DNA from: Betaproteobacteria bacterium
Lineage (GTDB): Bacteria > Pseudomonadota > Gammaproteobacteria > Burkholderiales > Rhodocyclaceae
Length of the DNA: 64,000 nucleotides
Reading direction: 5' to 3'
Assembly: GCA_016709965.1 (NCBI GenBank)
Contig: JADJLT010000001.1
Span: forward strand, 1,075,001 to 1,139,000
The notes beneath the pieces are model-generated. The model was not told where the DNA came from and ran no database searches. It saw only the letters and a list, made by a program, of their open reading frames with translations. Within the stretch, counting starts at the first letter, position 1. Every line of letters begins with the position of its first letter. Both the position numbers and the translations under genes were made by a program. This document shows positions 7,218 through 15,995 of this stretch, piece by piece.

Positions 7218-8987
7218 ATGACTACACTCACCAATCCATTTGAAATTGCCCGCGAAACGCTGCGCCTACTCGCGACGCGTCGCATTCCGCCTTCGCCGGA
7301 CAATTATCTGACGCTGTACCATGAGATTGCCGGGACTAAACCTTCGAGCAATTCGTTTCCGGAAGAACAACTACGCTCACTTGCTGCCGCGCTCCCAAAG
7401 GCCTCTCCGGATCAGCTGCGGCTAGCCCGCCAACTAGATGAAGCCGTCAAATCCGCCAACTGGACGGACTACAAAAAGTACCTGATAGAATTTATCGCCG
7501 CCCTCGCCGAATCGCAAAAACTGGGATGGTCAGACCTCATCGCCGACCTCCTAAAGCAATGGGAAGCCAAGCACCAAGGACTAACCAGCACACGCAAGCG
7601 TGAGTCGCTCGAACATATACTCACCAGTAGCGGCGCCAACCCCGACACACTCTTCAATCGCCTGCAAAGCCTCATGCGCTCTTGGGGTCAGGGCAAAGCC
7701 AGCGAAAGCAGCAACTTATCCAATCCATCTGAAACAGAAAATTCCGAAATCGGCGAAATTTCCGGGTTGACCGCCGCAAGCACAGATTTGCTGCCCGAAC
7801 TCCGCGAACTTTTTGCCTTTACGCTCGAAACCGCCATGGCAACCCAGTTGCTCGAAAGCCCACAGCTTTCGTCAGACGCCAAGGTGTTGGCCAAAGACAT
7901 ACGCACCGCCGTCACTCCGGAACAATTGCAAGAGTTCCTCACACGCCTGAAACGCTTCGCTTTCAAGCTCGAACTGCTGGCAGAAGACCAGACCGAACTC
8001 CGCCTTAGCCTGCTCAACCTGCTTCGACTGCTGGTCACCAACATCACCGAACTCGTCCTCGACGACCACTGGCTACACGGGCAAATAGAAGTCGTGCGCG
8101 AAATCATCGACAAGCCGCTCTCGCAGCGCGCCCTCGACGATGCCGAACGCCGCCTGAAAGAAGTTCTGTTTAAACAGGCACAACTCAAGTCCAGCCTCTC
8201 CGAAGCTCGGGACGCCATCAAAAGCATGCTGGCCGGCTTTGTCGACCACCTAGCCGACTTTGCCGAAGCCACTTCCGACTATCACGACAAGATTGAAAAC
8301 TGCGCTGAAAAGATCAGTTCCGCCAACGACATCTCCGAACTCGAGACCGTCCTCGGCGAAGTTATGCGCGAAACCCGAACCATTCAGATCAATGCCCAAC
8401 GTTCGCGCGACGAGTTGCGCTCGACGCAGCAAAAAGTTCAGGAATCCGAAGCCCGCATCCAGGAACTAGAACGGGAACTCGAAGCCACCAGCGACCTCGT
8501 CCGCCACGATCAACTGACCGGAGTACTCAACCGCCGCGGCCTGGAAGAAACCTTCGCCAAGGAAGCAGCCCGTGCCACGCGCCACGACACCACCCTCTGT
8601 GTCGCACTGATCGACATCGACAATTTCAAGAAACTCAACGACTCCATGGGCCACGATGCCGGAGACGAAGCGCTGATCCACCTCGCCAGCATCTGCCGGC
8701 AAACCTTGCGTCCGCAAGACACTGTCGCCCGCTATGGCGGAGAAGAGTTCATTATCCTGCTGCCCGACACTTCATTGGACGATGCGGTCGTCGCACTTAC
8801 TCGCCTGCAGCGCGAACTCACCAAAAAGTTTTTCCTGCACGCCAACGAAAAAGTGCTAATCACCTTCAGCGCTGGCGTCACGCAAATGCTGGCTACGGAC
8901 AATCAGACCAGCGTAATCAAGCGCGCCGATGGCGCCATGTACCAAGCCAAGCAAACCGGAAAAAATCGGGTCGTTTCCGCAAACTAG
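7218..8987 (+). CDS. diguanylate cyclase (GGDEF protein)
   Basis: A 589-residue cytoplasmic protein. A long N-terminal region (about 1-410), mostly helical and without membrane segments, is followed by a coiled coil (about 390-430) and a GGDEF domain from about 430. The active-site loop is GGEEF at residues 507-511, so the cyclase site is intact. The inhibitory site RPQD is at 498-501, with the canonical five residues between, predicting product feedback inhibition. DHDTTLCVALIDIDNFKKLND contains the metal-binding aspartate. The product, cyclic di-GMP, lowers motility in most proteobacteria. Its position directly before fliC, with a PilZ-domain gene 6 kb downstream, suggests a role in flagellar control. 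The N-terminal region has no family I can name with certainty. Confidence 0.92.
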   Translation: MTTLTNPFEIARETLRLLATRRIPPSPDNYLTLYHEIAGTKPSSNSFPEEQLRSLAAALPKASPDQLRLARQLDEAVKSANWTDYKKYLIEFIAALAESQKLGWSDLIADLLKQWEAKHQGLTSTRKRESLEHILTSSGANPDTLFNRLQSLMRSWGQGKASESSNLSNPSETENSEIGEISGLTAASTDLLPELRELFAFTLETAMATQLLESPQLSSDAKVLAKDIRTAVTPEQLQEFLTRLKRFAFKLELLAEDQTELRLSLLNLLRLLVTNITELVLDDHWLHGQIEVVREIIDKPLSQRALDDAERRLKEVLFKQAQLKSSLSEARDAIKSMLAGFVDHLADFAEATSDYHDKIENCAEKISSANDISELETVLGEVMRETRTIQINAQRSRDELRSTQQKVQESEARIQELERELEATSDLVRHDQLTGVLNRRGLEETFAKEAARATRHDTTLCVALIDIDNFKKLNDSMGHDAGDEALIHLASICRQTLRPQDTVARYGGEEFIILLPDTSLDDAVVALTRLQRELTKKFFLHANEKVLITFSAGVTQMLATDNQTSVIKRADGAMYQAKQTGKNRVVSAN

Positions 8988-9118
8988 CCCCCCCAACACG
9001 CAATGATAGCAGCGCACCCGACCAACGAGAGCGCTGCCAAGACACGTCCATATTAATAGGCTCAACACCACCAAAACGATCTCCTGCGCCCAACTGCAAA
9101 AAACATCAAAAATGTGGC

Positions 9119-9145
9119 TAAAGTTTTTTTTGTGGCAGCCGTTAA
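9119..9145 (+). promoter_or_regulatory. sigma-28 (FliA) promoter of fliC
   Basis: TAAAGTTT at 9119-9126, an 11-base spacer, and GCCGTTAA at 9138-9145. This matches the FliA consensus TAAAGTTT-N11-GCCGATAA with one mismatch. It lies 79 bases before the flagellin start. The same elements occur before flgM. Confidence 0.9.
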
Positions 9146-9224
9146 TAGATTCAAGGGCAGCAAATCAGGCCCGTCAAACCGCCAGGCCTCTGGCAATGTG
9201 AAAAGAATTTTTTAGGAGAAGATC

Positions 9225-10688
9225 ATGTCCTCTGTTATCAGTACCAACGTTGCCTCACTCAACGCCCAACGTAACCTGGGCACCTCCCAAACTTCACTGG
9301 CCACGTCTTTGCAACGTCTATCTTCCGGCATGCGCATCAATAGTGCCAAAGACGACGCCGCCGGCCTGGCGATTTCCCAGCGCATGACCTCGCAAATCAA
9401 CGGCTTGAATCAAGCCGTCGCCAATGCCAACGATGGCATCTCCCTCGCGCAAACGGCTGAGGGCGCACTTTCTTCGTCAGGCGACATCCTGCAACGTATT
9501 CGCCAACTGGCCGTTCAGTCATCCAATGCAACGAACTCCGCCAGCGATCGCCAAGCCATCCAGGCCGAAGTCGGTCAGCTGACCTCCGAATTGGATCGCA
9601 TCTCCACCTCCACCCAGTTCAACGGTCAAAACCTGTTGGATGGAACGCTAGGCACGCTCAACTTCCAAGTTGGTGCCAATGCCAATCAGACAATTTCCGC
9701 CACCGGCACCAATTTCCGCACTAGCAATTATGGCGATAATCGGGTTGCGGAAGACACCGTGCAAGCCAAGGCCACGACCAACGTAGTTGCGGCCAAAGAC
9801 ATTACCGTTGCTGGCTATCTAGGCTCTTCAAAATACACGACGACGGCCACCGATACCGCGAAATCGATTGCAGCAGGCATCAATGGCATTACATCAAAAA
9901 CCGGTGTCACAGCTACCGCGGTGACCGATGTGAATTTGAGCCTCGGTGCAGAAAGCTATTCGTTCAGTATTAAATCCGATAACACGACAGCAGTTACCGT
10001 ATCTTTCAGCGTTGGTGGAACGGCTTCTACGTCTGACGACTTCTCAAGCGCCGTATCAGCGATCAACGCCGCGACATCCAAGACTGGTGTAACTGCACAA
10101 TATGACAGTGCTTTGGGTGGTTTGAAACTTACCAACGCCAGCGGCAACGACATCACTCTCACCAATGGTGCCACTGCAAACACAAAATTCAACGTTGCCA
10201 CCTACAAGGCCGATAATTCTGCACTGATAGCCAGCCCGCTTGATACCAAAGGTGCCGCGGCAGTAGCAGTTGTGAATGGCCGCGTCACTCTCGACTCGCA
10301 GAACAGCTTTGCTGTGACTGACGCCGGAAGTGGTCTCAAAGTAGACGGTGGCGCACTTAAGGCTTCGACGCTCAAAACTGTAGCTAGTCTTGATGTAACC
10401 ACCTACGACAATTCGCAACTGGCATTAGCCATCGTCGATTCCGCCTTGGCTTCCGTGAATAATCAGCGCGCCCAGTATGGTGCTCTGCAAAACCGCTTCC
10501 AGAGCACCGTCAGCAATCTGCAAACCACGTCTGAAAATCTGTCTGCATCCCGCAGCCGCATCCAGGACACCGACTTTGCGGCAGAAACCGCCAACATGAC
10601 CCGCGGCCAGATCCTGCAACAAGCCGGTACCGCTATGCTGGCCCAGGCCAACCAGTTGCCGCAGAGCGTTCTCTCCCTGCTCAAGTAA
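9225..10688 (+). CDS. fliC: flagellin
   Basis: A 487-residue filament subunit. The N-terminal D0/D1 region (residues 1-140, beginning MSSVISTNVASLNAQRNL with the RLSSGMRINSAKDDAAGLAI signature) and the C-terminal D1/D0 region (about 400-487, ending in QANQLPQSVLSLLK) are strongly conserved and form the coiled core of the filament. The middle (about 165-400) is Thr/Ala/Ser-rich and variable, forming the surface D2/D3 domains. It is exported by the flagellar type III system with FliS as chaperone. It has AGGAG nine bases before the ATG, and a FliA promoter at 9119-9145. Confidence 0.98.
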   Translation: MSSVISTNVASLNAQRNLGTSQTSLATSLQRLSSGMRINSAKDDAAGLAISQRMTSQINGLNQAVANANDGISLAQTAEGALSSSGDILQRIRQLAVQSSNATNSASDRQAIQAEVGQLTSELDRISTSTQFNGQNLLDGTLGTLNFQVGANANQTISATGTNFRTSNYGDNRVAEDTVQAKATTNVVAAKDITVAGYLGSSKYTTTATDTAKSIAAGINGITSKTGVTATAVTDVNLSLGAESYSFSIKSDNTTAVTVSFSVGGTASTSDDFSSAVSAINAATSKTGVTAQYDSALGGLKLTNASGNDITLTNGATANTKFNVATYKADNSALIASPLDTKGAAAVAVVNGRVTLDSQNSFAVTDAGSGLKVDGGALKASTLKTVASLDVTTYDNSQLALAIVDSALASVNNQRAQYGALQNRFQSTVSNLQTTSENLSASRSRIQDTDFAAETANMTRGQILQQAGTAMLAQANQLPQSVLSLLK

Positions 10689-10723
10689 GCAACCGGCTGA
10701 CTGATTAGCAGTCAAACAGTGCA

Positions 10724-10753
10724 AGGCGCGGTTGCGGTAACGCAATCGCGCCT
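10724..10753 (+). terminator. terminator after fliC
   Basis: A 13-bp stem (AGGCGCGGTTGCG with CGCAATCGCGCCT, one G-T pair) closes a GTAA tetraloop 36 bases after the fliC stop. The T run after it is short, so read-through into flaG is likely to some degree. Confidence 0.65.
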
Positions 10754-10779
10754 CTTGCCTATATGACAGGAGTAGCATC

Positions 10780-11145
10780 ATGGAAATTAGTCCAAGCAAC
10801 CTACCGGGCCTGACCGGACAAGTCTTTCCTACCAACAGCGGGCCGGAACGTTCCCGGACGGCCGCCGCAGGAGCAGCGGTTGCTGCGCCAGATAAGCAAC
10901 TGGCCAAGGCGCCAGCAGTGAGTCAGGCCGAACTGCAAGATGCAGTCACAACCAGTAATAATTTTCTAAAAACCGTGACCAATGCCGTCGAATTCAGTAT
11001 CGACAAGGACTCTGGCAATACGGTAGTCAAAGTCGTGGATATTGCGACCAAAGAAGTCATTCGCCAATATCCGTCAGAAGAAATGCTGGCAATTGCCAAA
11101 GCGCTCGATAATATTCAAGGTCTGTTGATCAAACAGAAGGCGTAA
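10780..11145 (+). CDS. flaG: FlaG-family flagellar protein
   Basis: 121 residues. The N-terminal half is disordered and Ala/Pro rich. The C-terminal half (about 50-121) is the FlaG domain, with VEFSIDKDSGNTVVKVVDIA and the typical IRQYPSEEMLAIAKALDN segment. FlaG homologues lie next to flagellin and cap genes in polar flagellates and affect filament length, though the exact mechanism is not settled. It sits between fliC and fliD and has AGGAG before its ATG. Confidence 0.93.
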   Translation: MEISPSNLPGLTGQVFPTNSGPERSRTAAAGAAVAAPDKQLAKAPAVSQAELQDAVTTSNNFLKTVTNAVEFSIDKDSGNTVVKVVDIATKEVIRQYPSEEMLAIAKALDNIQGLLIKQKA

Positions 11146-11190
11146 AGTGGGGAAGCTGCATGTGCAGCAAGGTTTGTTAAGGAGATTTAA

Positions 11191-12651
11191 ATGGCCGTCA
11201 CTTCTTTAGGTGTGGGATCCGGGCTTGACCTGGAAGGAATGCTCACCAAGTTGATGCAGGTAGAGCAGCAGCCATTGACTCTCCTGCAAAAGAAACAAGC
11301 CTCATATCAGTCCAAAATTTCTGCACTGGGCACGCTGCAGAGCTCACTCGCGACGTTGCAAACAGCAGCCGCCGGCCTGACACCAAGCGCCACCCAAACA
11401 GCAACCGAAAAGTTCGCTTCCTACAGCGCCAGCGTAGCCGACTCGACGATTGCTTCTGCTTCGGCCACAAAAGGCGCAGTGGCCGGCACCTATAGCCTGG
11501 AGGTATCCAACCTGGCGTCGGCACAGCGCCTGGTCAGCCCGGCATCCGCCTTTACTGCTGCCGATACAGCCTTGAATCTGGATGCAGGCACGCTGAAAAT
11601 CGAATTTGGCAAGCTAACCGCCGCTACGACCACCCCGGTTGCGGCTGCAACTTACACACCAGATTCCACACGTGAGCTGAATATCACAATTCCGGCCAGC
11701 GCGTCCCTCAACGATATTCGTGATGCCATCAACGCCGCGAACGGTGGCATTTCAGCCACCATCGTTACCGGTACGAATGGACCGCAACTGGTGCTGACCA
11801 GCCTGAAAGAGGGAACCGACAATGTCATGCAACTGTCTGGCCTGACGGGAACAGACGCTGGCAACTTTAATTTTGACCCACTGGCACCTGCAGTCGGCAC
11901 GCTTTCTGAAACCGCAGCTGGCGGCCACTCAGCAAGCAATGCTGCATTCACGCTGAACGGCATCGCCGGCACTAGCAGTACAAATGCGGTCACCAGCGTA
12001 CTTGACGGTGTCACCCTGAACCTCAGCAAGACCAATGTTGGCACCCCAACAACGATTACCGTCAGCCAGAATACGACATCAGGCCTGACGTCCGCCCTGC
12101 AAGCCTTCGTCAAGGCCTACAACGATGCCAATTCGACCATGGGCGGCCTGGGCACCTACAACGCCACCACCAAGATTGCTGGTGCCCTGCAAGGTGACTC
12201 ATCCTTGCGTACTGCACAAAGCCAGGTTCGATCCCAATTGTTTGGAACAGTGGCCGGCGGCTCATCAGCCTATCAACGCCTTTCCGATATTGGCGTCTCC
12301 GTCGCCAAGGACGGCACGATGTCTCTCGATACGACCAAGCTCAGCGCCGCTGCCAACAGCGATTTTACCGGTGTCGCCAATCTGGTCGCCAAGGTTGGTG
12401 ACACCTATAACAAGACACTGGAAGGCATTGTCGGGACAACGGGAAGTCTGGTCTCTGCAACAACCGGTGTCACCCGCATGATCAAGGACCTGACGAACCG
12501 ACAGAACACGCTCTCAGACCGACTGACCAAAATTGAAGCGAATTACCGCAAACAGTTTACGGCATTGGATACGCTAGTAGCCAGCATGAACAAGACAAGC
12601 ACCTATCTCACCCAGCAACTGGCATCCCTGAGCAAGACGACCTCATCATAA
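11191..12651 (+). CDS. fliD: flagellar filament cap protein FliD (HAP2)
   Basis: A 486-residue cap protein that sits on the filament tip and promotes flagellin folding. The N-terminal FliD_N domain starts with TSLGVGSGLDLEGMLTKLMQ, and a C-terminal FliD_C domain ends in helices that insert into the filament. The middle is Thr/Ala/Ser rich with long beta segments. There is no signal peptide, as expected for type III export. It is first of a close-packed set with fliS and fliT (gaps of 11 and 3 bases) and has AAGGAG before the ATG. Confidence 0.97.
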   Translation: MAVTSLGVGSGLDLEGMLTKLMQVEQQPLTLLQKKQASYQSKISALGTLQSSLATLQTAAAGLTPSATQTATEKFASYSASVADSTIASASATKGAVAGTYSLEVSNLASAQRLVSPASAFTAADTALNLDAGTLKIEFGKLTAATTTPVAAATYTPDSTRELNITIPASASLNDIRDAINAANGGISATIVTGTNGPQLVLTSLKEGTDNVMQLSGLTGTDAGNFNFDPLAPAVGTLSETAAGGHSASNAAFTLNGIAGTSSTNAVTSVLDGVTLNLSKTNVGTPTTITVSQNTTSGLTSALQAFVKAYNDANSTMGGLGTYNATTKIAGALQGDSSLRTAQSQVRSQLFGTVAGGSSAYQRLSDIGVSVAKDGTMSLDTTKLSAAANSDFTGVANLVAKVGDTYNKTLEGIVGTTGSLVSATTGVTRMIKDLTNRQNTLSDRLTKIEANYRKQFTALDTLVASMNKTSTYLTQQLASLSKTTSS

Positions 12652-12662
12652 GGAATGAAGCA

Positions 12663-13070
12663 ATGTTTGGCATGATGCGCAGCCCCGCCCAAAGTTACGC
12701 AACCGTGGGCATTGACGTTGCTGTGGAAACAGCTGACCCGCATCGTCTGATCCTGATGCTTTTCGATGGCGCCATCGCGGCAACCACAATTGCCAAAATG
12801 CACATGGAACACGGTGACATCCCGCAAAAAGGCACGAAAATATCGAAAGCCATTGATCTGATCAGCAGTGGTTTACGTGCAAGCCTGGATCTTGAATCAG
12901 GCGGCCAACTCGCTGAGCACTTGGCGGCACTTTACGATTACATGGTTCAGCGCCTGTTCTGGGCAAATGCAAAGAATGAGGTTGCGGCTTTGGACGAAGT
13001 AACCACACTTCTGATTGAACTCAGGGACGCCTGGGCTCAGATTTCGCCCAACGACCAAGCTGCTGCTTAA
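12663..13070 (+). CDS. fliS: flagellin export chaperone FliS
   Basis: 135 residues, all-helical. The N-terminal SYATVGIDVAVETADPHRLI matches the FliS family, in which this segment and the LMLFDGAI helix cap the flagellin-binding groove. FliS binds the C-terminal helix of FliC and prevents polymerisation in the cytoplasm. Length is normal. It follows fliD by 11 bases. Confidence 0.96.
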   Translation: MFGMMRSPAQSYATVGIDVAVETADPHRLILMLFDGAIAATTIAKMHMEHGDIPQKGTKISKAIDLISSGLRASLDLESGGQLAEHLAALYDYMVQRLFWANAKNEVAALDEVTTLLIELRDAWAQISPNDQAAA

Positions 13071-13073
13071 AAC

Positions 13074-13358
13074 ATGAGTCAACTGGCCAGCTACACAAAG
13101 CTGCTGATGCTCTCCAAGCAAATGCGTGAATTGGCAAAACAGCAGCAATGGGAAAGCCTGGCAACGATGGAAGGTGAACGAGCAGCGCTTCTCGCAGCGA
13201 CTTCCACAATAAACACGGCGTTGGCATCTGCTGAAATTTCAGCCATTGGTGCCTGTATTCGCCAAATTCAAGAATGCGACCGAGCCATTCTCGACTACGT
13301 CACCCCTTGGCGGGAGCACGCTGAAAAGCTTCTCTCCCGTCTTGAATCCAAGCAATAA
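13074..13358 (+). CDS. fliT: FliT-like flagellar chaperone
   Basis: 94 residues, predicted all-helical and Ala/Glu/Gln rich, starting 3 bases after fliS stops. FliT sequences diverge strongly, so the call rests on size, helical make-up, the motifs MLSKQMRELAKQQQWESLA and the conserved position after fliD-fliS. FliT is the FliD chaperone and, in enterics, also inhibits FlhDC. A master-regulator target of that type is not evident here. Confidence 0.72.
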   Translation: MSQLASYTKLLMLSKQMRELAKQQQWESLATMEGERAALLAATSTINTALASAEISAIGACIRQIQECDRAILDYVTPWREHAEKLLSRLESKQ

Positions 13359-13367
13359 CGCGCGCAA

Positions 13368-14492
13368 ATGATCCCGCCGGACGTCGCTAACGCACTGCGG
13401 CTTCAAATTCCCGACCAGGCGAAGGTTGCGGCCCAACAGCCTCAGAATCAGCCGGTCGCCGCCGTACAGCAGATTACCGATGTATTAAGTAATCTGGTTC
13501 CCGGCCAGCGCATCCTTGCCGAAATTCAGGCACTGTTGCCGAATGGCAGTTATCGGGCGGTTGTAGGGCAGCGGGACATTACGCTCTCGCTCCCATTTTC
13601 AGCAAAACCCGGGGATACGCTCGAACTGGAGGTCACCGAAAGCGACGGTAAGCTGACGCTGGCGTTTGTCACCAACCGCTCTGATAGTGCGGCTGCAAAA
13701 GCGCCCCCTGAATCAGCGTCAACCTCGCTCAGTACTGCAGGCAAGCTGATCGGCGACCTGATGGGCAATATCCAGACCGATGGCAAGCGTGCGCCCGCAG
13801 CCCCCCTTAATAACGCACAGCCCCTGGTCGAAACGATGCCCAAAACCGCTGCCGACCTGGTGCCTGTACTCAAACAGGCACTGACTGAAAGCGGTATGTT
13901 TTATGAGGCGCATCAGGCGCGCTGGGTGGCAGGAGAGTTCCCGACCGAAAACCTGAAACAAGAGCCGCAGGGTAAACTTTCTTCTGCGCAGACGAATGCT
14001 ACGGTCAACCCGGAAAATACGCCAAAAACCAATAATTTGCCCAATGCCGAACCGGCAAGCAACACCGCACCCACAACCGCTTCCCGAGCCGAGCCAAGCG
14101 CGGGAACAGCTGTTCCGCGCGACTTGATGCCTATTGTCCAACAACAGCTGGACGGCTTGGCAACCCAGAATTTCGCCTGGCAAGGCCAGGTCTGGCCGGG
14201 ACAACAGATGCGCTGGGAGATTGGCGAAAACCAGGACGACTCGCGCTCATCCAGCAGCGACGAAATTCAGCGCTGGCAAACTCGCCTCAAACTGTCCCTG
14301 CCGCAGCTTGGGGATATCGACATCACACTCAACCTGAAAGCGGGCGGCGAGGTCCGGGTTGCCGTCACTGCAGGCACCGAATCAAGCGAAACTCGCCTGC
14401 GAGACGAAGTACAGCAGCTACGCAAGCAATTTGAGGCAGCAGGCCTGAATCTAACCGAAGTGTCAGTTCAGCATGACGAAGCCGCCGATTGA
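13368..14492 (+). CDS. FliK-like hook-length control domain protein (second FliK paralogue)
   Basis: 374 residues. A Pro/Ala/Gln-rich low-complexity N-terminal and central part (about 100-290) leads to a FliK C-terminal-type globular domain (about 290-374: LSLPQLGDIDITLNLKAGG, then VRVAVTAGTESS). The standard fliK is at 24062-25093, so this is a paralogue. Its stop overlaps the start of the next gene, an FlhB C-domain paralogue, by 20 bases. The arrangement of a FliK-like gene followed by an FlhB-like gene resembles ylqG-ylqH of Bacillus. A role in substrate switching is plausible but inferred. Low-complexity composition limits the certainty of any fine alignment. Confidence 0.75.
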   Translation: MIPPDVANALRLQIPDQAKVAAQQPQNQPVAAVQQITDVLSNLVPGQRILAEIQALLPNGSYRAVVGQRDITLSLPFSAKPGDTLELEVTESDGKLTLAFVTNRSDSAAAKAPPESASTSLSTAGKLIGDLMGNIQTDGKRAPAAPLNNAQPLVETMPKTAADLVPVLKQALTESGMFYEAHQARWVAGEFPTENLKQEPQGKLSSAQTNATVNPENTPKTNNLPNAEPASNTAPTTASRAEPSAGTAVPRDLMPIVQQQLDGLATQNFAWQGQVWPGQQMRWEIGENQDDSRSSSSDEIQRWQTRLKLSLPQLGDIDITLNLKAGGEVRVAVTAGTESSETRLRDEVQQLRKQFEAAGLNLTEVSVQHDEAAD

Positions 14493-14766
14493 TCCCACAC
14501 GCGAGGCTATCGCCCTCGCCTACAGTCAGACTGACGCCGCACCGAGGGTGGTCGCCCGGGGAAAGGGGCTCGTAGCCGAACAAATCATCGCCAGAGCCAA
14601 GGAACATGGCGTCTACGTCCATGAATCACCTGAATTGGTTGCACTTCTGACTCAGGTAGATATCGACGAACATATTCCACCGCAACTTTACATGGCGATT
14701 GCCGAGTTGCTGGCTTGGCTCTACCGGATCGAAAACGGCGGCACAGCAATAGACGCCCCAATTTGA
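14473..14766 (+). CDS. FlhB cytoplasmic-domain paralogue (FhlB/YlqH type)
   Basis: A 97-residue protein matching only the C-terminal cytoplasmic domain of FlhB, with no membrane part. Its DPTREAIALAY lines up with NPTHYAVALAY of the FlhB in this window (48805-49938), and AAPRVVARGKGLVAEQI lines up with AAPRVVAKGAGVIALKI. The autocleavage motif NPTH is therefore DPTR (residues 7-10), so it should not self-cleave but resembles the post-cleavage fragment. Such proteins can partly replace the cleaved FlhB C-domain in export. It overlaps the FliK-like gene by 20 bases. The family is annotated as an export apparatus switch protein. Confidence 0.85.
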   Translation: MTKPPIDPTREAIALAYSQTDAAPRVVARGKGLVAEQIIARAKEHGVYVHESPELVALLTQVDIDEHIPPQLYMAIAELLAWLYRIENGGTAIDAPI

Positions 14767-14834
14767 ATCGCCTGCGGTAACAGCAGCCGCCATGATGGTT
14801 TACCATGGCGAAATACGCTTAATGATTGCCCCGC

Positions 14835-15629
14835 ATGAACACAGTCATCGAAGAACTGCCAGTACCGGATTTCGAAATCGATCATCCTGATGAGTACGCT
14901 CAATATTTCCTGAGCAACCCTCGGGAAATTTCCTTTTATCTCAATCTGCTCGTCAAGCGTGGCTGCCTGGTAAGCGCCCATATCGATGCAGGCCAACAGT
15001 TTTTCCTGACGGCGATGGTTGCGGTCGACGAGGAAAAAGGCGAAATTTTGATAGATCCGGCGCAGATCGAGACACTTAACACTGCGGCAGGGGCGGCACG
15101 GCAAATCACACTGGCGGCAAACCTGGATCGCGTCAAGGTCCAACTTCGGCTCGGCGCAATGCGCGAATCACAGTTCGATGGTCGGCGAGCCTTATCAACC
15201 GACATCCCCCGCACCATCCTGCGTCTTCAACGCAGGGAATTTTTCCGCCTCGAACCGCCGTTGGGTAGCCCGATTGGTTGTCAAATTGCGCTCAATACGC
15301 TCGGCACCAATGTCAGAACTTTCGAACCGAGGGTTACCGACATCAGCGGTGGCGGGGTCAGCCTGAGCGCGCCAACCAATCTGGCCGAGGCGTGCCAACC
15401 CGGAACGGTGTTCAAGGACTGCCGACTGGACCTACCCGGCGAAGGTGTCCTGCTGGTCAATCTTCGCGTCAGGAAATTGGTGGAAATTTCAGCCAACACC
15501 GGCATCCACAATCTGCGGATTGGCTGTGAATTCGTTAACTTGCCGGGAACCCGGCTAGCCATGATCGAGCGCTACATCACTCGCATCGAGCGCGAGCGCA
15601 AGGCTCGCGACTCCGGGCTGGCCGATTAG
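14835..15629 (+). CDS. ycgR: PilZ-domain flagellar brake protein (YcgR type)
   Basis: 264 residues with a YcgR N-terminal beta-barrel domain (about 5-115) and a C-terminal PilZ domain (about 130-250). The cyclic-di-GMP binding signature is visible as RLQRREFFR (RxxxR) followed by DISGGGVSL (D/NxSxxG). In enterics the ligand-bound protein binds FliG/FliM/MotA and slows the motor. The start is set at the ATG at 14835; a TTG three codons upstream is possible. The stop overlaps the stop of the convergent fliE by a few bases. Confidence 0.92.
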   Translation: MNTVIEELPVPDFEIDHPDEYAQYFLSNPREISFYLNLLVKRGCLVSAHIDAGQQFFLTAMVAVDEEKGEILIDPAQIETLNTAAGAARQITLAANLDRVKVQLRLGAMRESQFDGRRALSTDIPRTILRLQRREFFRLEPPLGSPIGCQIALNTLGTNVRTFEPRVTDISGGGVSLSAPTNLAEACQPGTVFKDCRLDLPGEGVLLVNLRVRKLVEISANTGIHNLRIGCEFVNLPGTRLAMIERYITRIERERKARDSGLAD

Positions 15630-15946
15630 ACCTGCATATTCATTACGTCCTGGTAGGCCGAGACGATCTTGTTGCGCACCTGAACCATTTCCTGGAAGGA
15701 AACACTGGCTGTCTGCAAGGCAATCATGACTTCATGAAGATTCTGGGTCGTATCGCCGGCGGCAAGCTTTTGCGCCATTTCGTCCGACTGCATTTGAGTC
15801 TGATTAACTTTGTCAATGGAGCCTTGCAAAATCTGGGCGAAATCCGCCCCACCGGCTGTCGGCGTACTCTCTGCAGCCTTTCCGGAAGCTTGCGCCGCAG
15901 TCGTCCGCAGCGCGCTTAACATTTGTTCGATTCCCAACGTATCCAT
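15626..15946 (-). CDS. fliE: flagellar hook-basal body protein FliE
   Basis: 106 residues, starting at MDTLGIEQM; the longer frame upstream lacks support. The C-terminal two-thirds is helical and ends in SVSFQEMVQVRNKIVSAYQD, the FliE signature. FliE joins the MS ring to the rod and is an early export substrate. It lies 49 bases after fleR, with a sigma-54-type site in the gap (15978-15992), so it probably has its own promoter. It is convergent with ycgR, with a four-base stop overlap. Confidence 0.96.
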   Translation of the reverse strand: MDTLGIEQMLSALRTTAAQASGKAAESTPTAGGADFAQILQGSIDKVNQTQMQSDEMAQKLAAGDTTQNLHEVMIALQTASVSFQEMVQVRNKIVSAYQDVMNMQV

Positions 15947-15977
15947 TTTCAGCTCCAAAACCCACAAGAACTAACAA

Positions 15978-15992
15978 GCAAATCTCAAGCCA
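15978..15992 (-). promoter_or_regulatory. sigma-54 (RpoN) promoter of fliE
   Basis: On the minus strand TGGCTTGAGATTTGC has GG and GC at the -24/-12 spacing of ten bases, with TGGC and TTGC cores. It lies 32 bases before the fliE ATG and just after the fleR stop. Confidence 0.75.
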
Positions 15993-15995
15993 GAA

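Noticed and set aside
7688..8272. 194-residue minus-strand frame inside the diguanylate cyclase gene
   Set aside because: It is a Ser/Arg-rich antisense frame made by the codon use of the real gene.
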